The notes under the pieces: model-generated
Seen by the model: the letters and a program-made list of their open reading frames with translations, nothing else
What the model was told of the DNA's origin: nothing
Databases searched by the model: none
Part shown: piece after piece, positions 47,976 to 56,371 of the stretch
Position numbering within the stretch: the first letter of the stretch is position 1
Layout: each line of letters begins with the position of its first letter
NCBI GenBank assembly: GCA_037976565.1
Contig: CP137674.1
Span: 31,961,047 to 32,025,046, forward strand
Reading direction: 5' to 3'
DNA length: 64,000 bases
Source: Mesocentrotus franciscanus
Lineage: Eukaryota; Echinodermata; Echinoidea; Camarodonta; Strongylocentrotidae
Position numbers and translations under genes: made by a program

Positions 47976-50900
47976 TCCATCCATAAAAAAGAAAGACTTT
48001 TTCCTTCTTCGTGTCCAGCGGCAACATTTTTGTATGGCGCAGGAGGGCGAGAATTCAGTTGCGTCTTGTCGCACAAGCTGTCCATAGAAATGCAATTGAA
48101 TTCTGACGTTGACCAAGTTTGGTAATGATCTGCTTCAAATATATATGGGAAGGAGATCATCTTTAGTGAGTCAAGGCAACGCAGTGACGTGAATACATTC
48201 AACCCTGTCCAAGTTGCCATGGTAATGGCAACAGTTCATAATGACCATCATTAATGGAGTGACTTTTAAAGGCAAAGTCATGTCATATATCCGTTTTATC
48301 CGTCAGTATTTTGTTTGATCTTGGTAAGAAGAATTCATGCAGTTTGGGAGATACATCTTGTTAGTCACTTCTGTAGAAGAGCAAGTTTCAATGACTATAA
48401 TCCTCTTCATATTGGCAACCAGAGTTCACATCAGACTAAACTGTTATATTTGAATTATTGATCGTATTTTCATGACCTTTTATTTGTCAGGGTATGATGG
48501 CTGTAGTATGTTTTTGCAAGGCTAAATGAGAGTCCATGTATTTCTTTATATTTTCTTTAATTTAAATCTTATTGTACCGTAAAATATTTCTATCAACAAG
48601 TATGTAGAGAATTGATATGGGTTGTAATGTGTCAGTTTGAAACCTGGATCTACAGTCTTGCGTAGGAATTGTACTTGGATCACCGTGACCAGTTTATGCA
48701 AATTGCAGATGAGACAATTGAAAACCATGAAAATATCAGTGGTAATAGTAACAATTGTTATCATTTGGGAAGACACAACTGAAACAAGTGGTTTTCATCA
48801 TTCTTGTTAGAGCCTGAATTATTTTAGCAGACTTGTTACCTGCAAGTTTCTGCAAATACATCAATTTGATCGAATCAACTCAAGGTATTTACATGATGGT
48901 ACATCTTCTTGAATCAGTACTGTTAGTGTTTTTTTTTTTGATCGACCCCTTTCGTCTGTAGTTTTTTTCTCAAGGAATTTTCATGAAAATTTTACAGAAT
49001 AATGTTTGTAGTAGGCTTGTGATTACCATGCGTGAAAAAGAGTAGAATCATTCCTGACCTTATGGGTAAAACACTGAGTAGATGAAGTAAGATTTCAAAG
49101 GTCAGAGGTCAATGAGGTATGTATCCCTTCCCTTCCCTTCTATCCCATTCTTCATTTCTCTTGATAAACAAAACATGCATTGTGTGTGTTGTCAATGATG
49201 AACATATTAGACAAATATGAACTAAGTTTGTGTCTTGAGAAGTATTTGCTGGAAAATCATTAGTAATTATCTTTCACTTTTGATATCAAAAGAGTATTTC
49301 GACAAAAATCAGATGAGAGAAGATTTTAGAGTTAATTCATCAAACTGCTCAATGTGTTTTCTGTTACATTATCATTCGACTGTCAATTGAGAAACTGAAT
49401 TTGGGACCTCATTTTATTTTATAGCAAATGGGTTTTATTTTGTATGTGTGTGTCTGTAGGCTGAAGTCGAAAATCAGGCATTATTATAAGTTTTGTATTT
49501 CTTCACTTGCCCCAAACATATTTCAATCAGTCCTCTCATGGCTTTCATTGACTTGATTTTTTTTCCTTCTTTTTTATTGAGTAATGGTCATAAGAAATGC
49601 AAAATATGTTATAAATAATATCAGTGGAAAATCAGTTGAGAGGATAGTTTCTGGGGTTTTTTTATTGTAAGTTTTAAAACTTGAAAGTACTAAACATTTT
49701 AAATTATTTTATATGTCATATGTATTTCACAGACTTTTAGAAATATGTCAACATTGAGTTCAAGTAATATAAAATGACACACAATTGGATTTGTTGCCAA
49801 ATGATACTAAATAAGAACAAAAAATGAATGCATTCCATTAATGATGAGTATTTCAGTGAAGAGGATTTGAAACAGACTTTTAAAAGCCTTTTGATTTTGT
49901 GACAAATATCTTGCTTTATCTTTATGATAAGATTTTGTATCCACTTACTTATGGATATATTATTTAACATTGTGAGGGTCATCATTTTTATGCATATTAA
50001 TCTACATTTTTTATGAAATGTTGAAATAAGACAGGAGATATGATCAAAAAGTTGTTTACTGTTTGAAAAAAAATATGTTACTCATTTTGATTACCTTTGA
50101 CCTGATTATCATTTGTTAAAGGAGCATAAAAAATACATGGCGTGAAGTTTCAAGAAAATATTTATTTCATGTTTCTTTATTCTTTTGTTATCTTGCTGCA
50201 CATAATGCTTTGGACATATATTTCTTCATTTCATTAAGTTTAATTGTAAAAGTTGGAATTGGTTCTTACCAACATGATAACAATTATATGAAATTTTACT
50301 TGTAATCTTCTTTTTCAGTTGATGTTGTATCAGTTCTACAAGAAGTTTCATCATTTCTCATCATGTACAGCATTATTTTCCTTGAATTTGTCGATGAAAT
50401 TCAAACTTTCAATTGTGGTATATTCCATGCCTAGTTGTACAATGGTTTTGTACAGCAAAATTGTATGCACAGCAATAATGTTTCAAAGGTTTGTGAAATG
50501 TACTGTCACTATCTTTCCATTTTTTTCAATCAGAAATATTATATTATATTTAATCAACTCATTTGTATTATTGAGATGTTAGGTGTAGCATGTATATAAA
50601 ATGTGACACATAATGCAAATGATATGTGTGTATGATCGTATGTATGATCGTGTCTTTGTTAATTACTCATTCAATTTGCCAACCTATTATACATGTACTT
50701 GTATCAAATTTAAAAGCCAACATTTTGACATCACAGTGCCTTTTGAAAGACCATCAATTGTATTATACTTCTCATTACTAGAAAACAGGCAAAAATAAAT
50801 CAGTATCATGATTTTAAAGCTTCATTGTATCATATGCATAAACTTTTAATTGCACATATTTCTCAGCATTATTTGCAAGATACTAGTATGTTGCCAAAAA

Positions 50901-51960
50901 GTAGAACAAATAGAAACTCTAGAATTCAGGTCCAGTTTAAGTAGAATGCATTTTCTGCTTTGTTGCTTTGTTTAGGGAGAAAGTGTAGTGAGTTTTTATA
51001 TTTTATGATTATTGTAATAATACAGTTTCTTATAAAGACAACTATTTTAAGTGAAAGTTGCACATCTTGGGTATTTTTATTGACATTGATGGCACTTATA
51101 GATTGTGCTTTCCCAATGATTTATGTGGCACTTTGGTATGATGTCCTAATGATTAAGAATGAATCATTTCATTGAATTCTGAAAACCATCTTACTTTTAA
51201 TTTAGCTCAAAGGAAGAGACACTTTGTACAACCTTATCATAGATATTATAAATTATTATCTATGTAAGGCTTTCAAGTGGTACAATAAATCAGTGTATTT
51301 AATATCTTGGGCACAGTACCCGGATGACTGACCAATATTGTTTTCGTATTGCTCAGTCATCCGGGAACTTCAACTATAGATATTGATATCGATATCACAC
51401 GAAAACAAAGCCATATTTACCGAGGTAAGTCAAATTTTGTTATTTCGCTAGTCATGCAGCCTGATATAGATAATAATAATAATATTATATGGCTTTGTTT
51501 CGTGTGATACAAGAATATATTGCTCTCGCTATGACAATATTGGACTCGTCTCTGACTCATTCAATATTGTCATAGCTTGAGTAATATATTCTTGTGTTTC
51601 TCTCAAAACAATCCAATATTATATAAATATCCGTTGCCAAACATCCATGGATAATTGAATGTATTTTATTATTGGGTTAGAAAGTTTGTCAAGATAGTCA
51701 TTTAGTATAAAAATAGAAAAAAATGTTATTACTAAAAATCCATCAATAACTACATGCAGTTAATAGTACATGTATCACTAATAAGAATTATAAGATTATC
51801 ATTTTTTGTTGTATCTGTAGACATTTGCTAGCAAGTAATATCTCAATTTAAATCTATGTTTGCTTCCTCAACCATTGGGAGTATCAATTCACATATATTT
51901 TCTGTGATTGAAGGGTTTTTTGTTAATAAAGTTTTGCTGTTATGAATTTCATTTAGCCCC
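47976..51960 (+). other. EGFLAM: Probable EGFLAM 3' UTR region
   Basis: AT-rich DNA after the stop with no credible reading frame. AATAAA hexamers lie at 50794-50799, 51284-51289 and 51925-51930, the last followed by a T/G-rich stretch. A long 3' UTR ending at one of these is likely, but which is used cannot be told from sequence. A direct repeat of AGGTCA with one-base spacing lies at 49099-49111, and a cluster of three hairpins at 51319-51594. Confidence 0.4.
51319..51594. repeat. Cluster of three adjacent hairpins
   Basis: Hairpin 1 pairs CCCGGATGACTGA with TCAGTCATCCGGG (51319-51365). Hairpin 2 pairs TATCACACGAAAACAAAGCC with GGCTTTGTTTCGTGTGATA (51393-51509). Hairpin 3 pairs CAAGAATATATTGCTC with GAGTAATATATTCTTG and TATGACAATATTG with CAATATTGTCATA (51510-51594). 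Confidence 0.8.
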
Positions 51961-53754
51961 CATATACCCATGTAATTTCCATCTGTATTGCATGTATTTT
52001 TTTCTTCTTTTATTCAATTGAAAACAAATTAGTAAAAGAGGCAAACAAATTGCAATTAAATCATTTTGATTTCTATTGATCACATCCCGTATACTATCCC
52101 TTTTGTTTTTCTCGATGTTTTCAACGTGACAGAAAATATAATTGCTTTGTAGTAGTACACTGTTGTCTTTGCTGTGTATTTTCATGTATGATGGGGGTAT
52201 GTATTGAGTACTGTAAAATCAGAAACCGTTCAGTGCATGAAACTTTGATTAAACTAAATTATTTTGCTGCATGGAACTTTCACAAATCTTAACAAGTTTC
52301 AGGCTGCAAAATACAGTGAAAGCTGTATGGTTAGACTGCCCAACGGAGACATGAAAATTGGTCTTTATGGGCAGGTGGTCTTTATGTACAGGTTCCTTTA
52401 GTATGCGTTGAAATGAATAATGATTTTCAAGGGAGGCAAAAAATGTTGTCTCTATAAGAGGTGATCTTTCTATGCAGGTGTTCCCTAAAGCAGGTTTGAC
52501 TGTAATTAAATCAGGGTTATCACAACATAGAATAAAAATTTATAAACATTTGTTGCAATGAAAATGGCTGTCATTAACGATTCACAAAAGTTTCATGAGG
52601 AGATGGTTTCTAGTTTTACAGTATTGCAATACAATCTGAGCTATTTAGTGTATCAGCAAGTGGATATATAGCAATCTACATTATTTTACAGGACAATTTA
52701 ATATGGTTTAGTTGATTTTATTATGTTTTGCAAAATATAGTCTCACCTTTAAAAAGCCATAGTTGATACTTGCACTTTTTACTATGAAAGCACTGCTATG
52801 TCAAGATACACACTGAAAACTAAAGTGTTAAAAGGATATTTAAGAGGCTGAAGAGTGTTAGCGTTTTCAAAATGGTAGAGTTGAGTAACCTTAATCAACC
52901 TGTGTCATTTTGGATCCTGAAATGCATACCAATTCTAAGAAGCTTCACACTCTTACATTTTGATTCAACTTTTCATTTTTCCAAAGTGTAGAGGATAGCA
53001 TTCTCTGTCTCCCCTAACATAATTAATATATCCATATTTTGTGATGACAAATTAAATTAGTATTGTAGACAAATTCTTCATTAGGCACATGAAATGTTGA
53101 ATGTGCCGACAAAATTATCTTGAATCCAACATCAATTGGGCAACAGCCCCCTCCCCTATTTGCTATGCTTTTGAAGTCTCCCATCTTGTATCATTGCTGT
53201 TACATATCCCTTTGGTTTTAACAGTTGATATTTTCTTTTGCAGAAAGTTATGTTTTAAAACGTGTAGTATTGATGGAAGTACTTTGTATTTTGTATTTGA
53301 TCTGATTTTAAAGGAACATTGTGTTGTTTAAACTGCAAATGTATTTTGTACATAATGTTTTTTGAGGACTTCTTTCTGGATTAGAAAAACGAAGAAAGAA
53401 TGGCCACATTTTAATTATTCAGTTGTTCTGTTTTCATTTTGTGTATTATTTGGGTGGTGATTTTGATCATGCCTGTAAGTCAGGTTTAGTTTTGGAGGTG
53501 GTGGTGAGTACATCAAACTTTATAAGAATATTAAAGAGAGATGTGTGTATATACAAGTGGATTGAATGATTGAATGGCAATGTGCCCACTGGAATCAATA
53601 GTTTAGGGAGAAAATAAGGGAAGAGAAGGGAGAACAGAGAGAGAGAGAGGGGGTGGAAGGATAGAATAAATTAAGAAATAATTGATTAAAAAATGTTTCA
53701 TACCAGCTATGTCCCAATCTGTGCTTAAGAAAGTAGACAGAATCGACAGTAACA
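51961..53754. other. Region between the two convergent genes
   Basis: AT-rich. One MITE at 52312-52503 and a short GA tract at about 53634-53650. No gene is seen. Confidence 0.6.
52312..52503. mobile_element. MITE of the CAAACCTGCTTTAG family
   Basis: Begins ACAGTGAAAGCTGTATGG and ends AAAGCAGGTTTGACTGT, an inverted terminal match to the 36.66-kb copy. It lies between the EGFLAM and SELENOP ends. Confidence 0.6.
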
Positions 53755-53774
53755 AGAATTTATGTTTTAATATG

Positions 53775-53785
53775 TTTATTTTATT
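53775..53785 (-). terminator. SELENOP poly(A) signal
   Basis: Two overlapping AATAAA hexamers on the minus strand about 45 nt beyond the SECIS 2 hairpin. The position at the end of the predicted 3' UTR makes this the likely cleavage signal. Confidence 0.6.
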
Positions 53786-53829
53786 CAATGTACCAAAGAA
53801 ATACAAAATCACTCCTAAATCCGTCAATC

Positions 53830-53935
53830 CTCTCTCTCCTTTCCGCTAATGTGTTATTTTTTCAAATACACTTGATCCGCGCATGCGCAGGTTATCAAAT
53901 GTTTGTCATGAATACACATTAATGAAAAGAGAGAA
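53830..53935 (-). promoter_or_regulatory. SECIS element 2 (3' UTR of SELENOP)
   Basis: Second minus-strand hairpin, about 1.7 kb after the stop and some 45 nt before AATAAA. Basal pairing CTCTC / GAGAG and AATGTGT / ACACATT. Core ATGA at 53909-53906 is opposite TGAA (GA at 53863-53862). Helix II is CATTTGAT / ATCAAGTG. Apical AA at 53893-53892 comes 12 nt after ATGA, followed by a small GC-rich hairpin (TGCGCATGCGC), which suggests form 2. SelP genes typically carry two SECIS elements, so this fits. Confidence 0.86.
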
Positions 53936-54229
53936 AGGGATGGCTTAGATTTAACGAACGAAATAACCAATGACAAAAACTCTTCACAAGCACACAATTT
54001 ACATAAATGGAAATTCAAGAAAGATCAAAATGAAAGAGACAAAATGGAAAGCTACTAAAAAAACAATATAGAACTATTGACTATGCTACAATTAACATTT
54101 GGTACATCTACGCATATTTATCTAACATTTATGATCAAGAGTGACAAAATGGTAAAAGACAAGAATGTAAAAAGAAGATGGAACAAAGACAAAGAAGATG
54201 AAAAAAGACAAAGAAGAAAGTTACAGAAC

Positions 54230-54295
54230 GTCTTGGTCTCTTGGTACGGTACCTGACTCGAATGAGTGGATCTAGGGTTCGAGTCCCCCGTCTTC
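54230..54295 (+). other. tRNA-like remnant (SINE head or pseudo-tRNA)
   Basis: TTGGTACGGTACCTGAC resembles box A and GGTTCGAGTCC (54276-54286) is a good box B, but no acceptor stem closes and the anticodon stem is poor. It is not a functional tRNA. It is antisense to the SELENOP 3' UTR. Confidence 0.45.
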
Positions 54296-54986
54296 TTTTC
54301 GGGAAATTTCGTTCAGTTTTAGCCGTCGGGTTAAGAATTAAGTTTTATCTGCATTACCTCTCTCCACCCAGGATATATTCTTTACATCCCATTCAAAAAA
54401 TTACAGCTAGTTTAAAAGAGAAATATGCCCTTTTTTCAAAGATGACACTATATGAAAAGTGTATTACCACCATGAATACCCACGTTTAGTTTTCGTTTAT
54501 ACAAATTAATAGACCCAAAGCACCCGATGAAAATATCTATTAAAAAAATACTATCGAAAAAATGAATCCCAGGAAAAAGATAGGACATCACAATTTAGGA
54601 TGAGATGAGGCTATGGTTGACATATTCTAATGGAACACAAACATTACATCCTAATACATGTACATTGCATTGTTATATAAACTATAATTATTGCATTCAA
54701 GATGGGTTGAAAGCACACGTAAATGATGCAGGATAAAATTAACCTAATAACATTTGAAGATTCAGTAATAGATACACTGAATAACATTTTTGCCTATTAA
54801 ACCTAGAATCAAATACTTTTTATCAGAAATATTGTATCCTCGTTATCCTATGAAGAGAAGGGAACCTCGGACACTCGACGATTTGAAGGTAGGGAAGATA
54901 AGAGATACAACAGGATACCTAGAGTCAGGGACAGAAATAGAGATATATGAAGATAATGGGAGGGGGAAAGGAGAGAGAAAGAGAAG

Positions 54987-55058
<72 letters not shown>

Positions 55059-55199
55059 GAGAGGGAGGGGGTAGACGTTAACTTGGCAGAATCAGATATC
55101 TTAATATAAATCAAAATCATACTTTATAAACTGGCATATAATAAAACAAATCATTTTAAAATGTTTAGTTATCCTTTCCATAGGAAAGATTTTTGTTTG

Positions 55200-55308
55200 C
55201 AAACAGTGGATTGCATGTCCTTCTAGCGCTGAAATGTATTCCGGTAGCAGAGCCTCTCGGTTTGTCTGTTTACCATCATGAACGGCTAGGGATAGGCAAT
55301 CCATTGTT
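55200..55308 (-). promoter_or_regulatory. SECIS element 1 (3' UTR of SELENOP)
   Basis: Minus-strand hairpin about 300 nt after the stop. Basal helix TGGATTGC / GCAATCCA, then CTAGC / GCTAG. Core ATGA at 55279-55276 stands opposite GGAA with GA at 55241-55240. Helix II is TGGTA / TACCG (one U-G) and CAGA / TCTG. The apical loop carries AAA at 55263-55261, 12 nt after ATGA. All obligatory SECIS parts are present in the right order. It recruits SBP2 and the Sec-specific elongation factor for UGA decoding. Confidence 0.88.
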
Positions 55309-55606
55309 ACGCGACAGAGATGGGTAATGTAATATTGAATGGACCACTTTTAAAAAACTATTCTTGTTGATTTGCTAATTTCAGTCTGTTTCTGTTACTT
55401 TCATCTATATTTTAGTCGTATCTTTTCAAGTTGTTTATATTATATAATGTTATGATTTTCCAAGAAATATTACAGAACGTGAACGAAATAGCATTCCAAT
55501 TTTGCCAAACTTTAGAAAGAATACGACTTGGAGTAACTTTTTTAGTATGGAATTTCTTTGAATACCCTAAAACATGTTTTTATGAAACTGAAATTATTGT
55601 GGTCCT

Positions 55607-56371
55607 TTAATCAAACTGTTTATCACAGTCACTGACGACATGACCTTTGACCCTGTCAGAGTTGATTCTGATGTCATGGTGACGTATTTGTGGTGGGGTG
55701 TCTCATGGCTGTCATGAGCTAGATGGGGAGTTCCCTCAGAGTTGACCCTGACGTCATGGTGCCGTTGTGGTGGCGGTGGTGTCTCATGGCTGTCAGGAGC
55801 TAGATGGGGAGTTCCCTCAGAGTTGACCCTGACGTCATGGTGCCGTTGTGGTGGCGGTGGTGTCTCATGGCTGTCAGGAGCTAGATGGGGTTCTTCCTCA
55901 GAGTTGACCCTGACGTCATGGTGACGTTGTGGTGGTGGTGTCTCAAGGTCGTCAGCTGTTTGAGGGCTGTTCCTCTCACAATTGACCTTGACCCTGACGT
56001 CATGGTGATGTTGATGTTACTGTTGGGTCTCATGGCTGTCATGATTGAGTGGACACGGATGGCGTTGAACTGGAGTTGGATGGGGCGGGAGCGGCGGCGG
56101 CGGTGACGTCGCTCACCTGGGAAGGTCAGCATCACCTGGATCCACGAATCCTGTTCAGCTGGGATGATACCCCAGCGAGTGGACGTCAAGAAGCCAGGCG
56201 GACCTCCCCCGATCAGCATCAGCATCAGCTCTGTCTATCATTGCTGACTCCATCTCCCCGCTCCAACTGTTGTTGTTGTTGTCGCTCACGGCATGCCGCA
56301 AGCTCCTCTTCTTGTCAGAGGGCATTTTGTTGGGCTGGGGTAGGTGTGGTAGATGCTGTCGTTGGTTCAGT
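55607..56371 (-). CDS. SELENOP: SELENOP terminal exon: Sec-rich tandem-repeat domain
   Basis: Phase 0 in after ttctcag at 56372. It holds 254 codons with 25 in-frame TGA, no TAA or TAG, then TAA at 55609-55607. The first part has single Sec residues, a Gln/Glu-rich stretch, UCUCU (248-252) and UCU (279-281), then a Ser/Thr/Ala/Pro-rich linker. From residue 310 it is a tandem array of units of the form UQPUD...PURQGQLU. Units of 29, 26, 27 and 27 codons are complete and a fifth is broken. Other frames are also open for about 100 codons here, but only this frame joins exon 3 in phase and gives a regular spacing of UGA. Confidence 0.92.

Larger units (their letters stand above)
53755..55606 (-). 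other. SELENOP: SELENOP 3' UTR
   Basis: From the stop to just past overlapping AATAAA signals (TTTATT on the plus strand at 53775-53785). It contains both SECIS elements, a (GA)n/(CT)n tract at about 54985-55070 and a tRNA-like remnant at 54230-54290. It converges with the EGFLAM 3' end, leaving about 1.8 kb between the last candidate EGFLAM poly(A) site and this one. Confidence 0.7.

Noticed and set aside
47852..48220. 122-codon minus-strand frame opposite the EGFLAM last exon
   Set aside because: Antisense shadow of a real coding exon and its UTR.
54230..54295. Functional tRNA gene
   Set aside because: Box A and B are present but no cloverleaf with acceptor stem can be drawn.
55384..55407. 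ATGA...AAA...TGA motif on the minus strand as a third SECIS
   Set aside because: ATGA and TGA are only about 20 nt apart, with no stem long enough for a SECIS.
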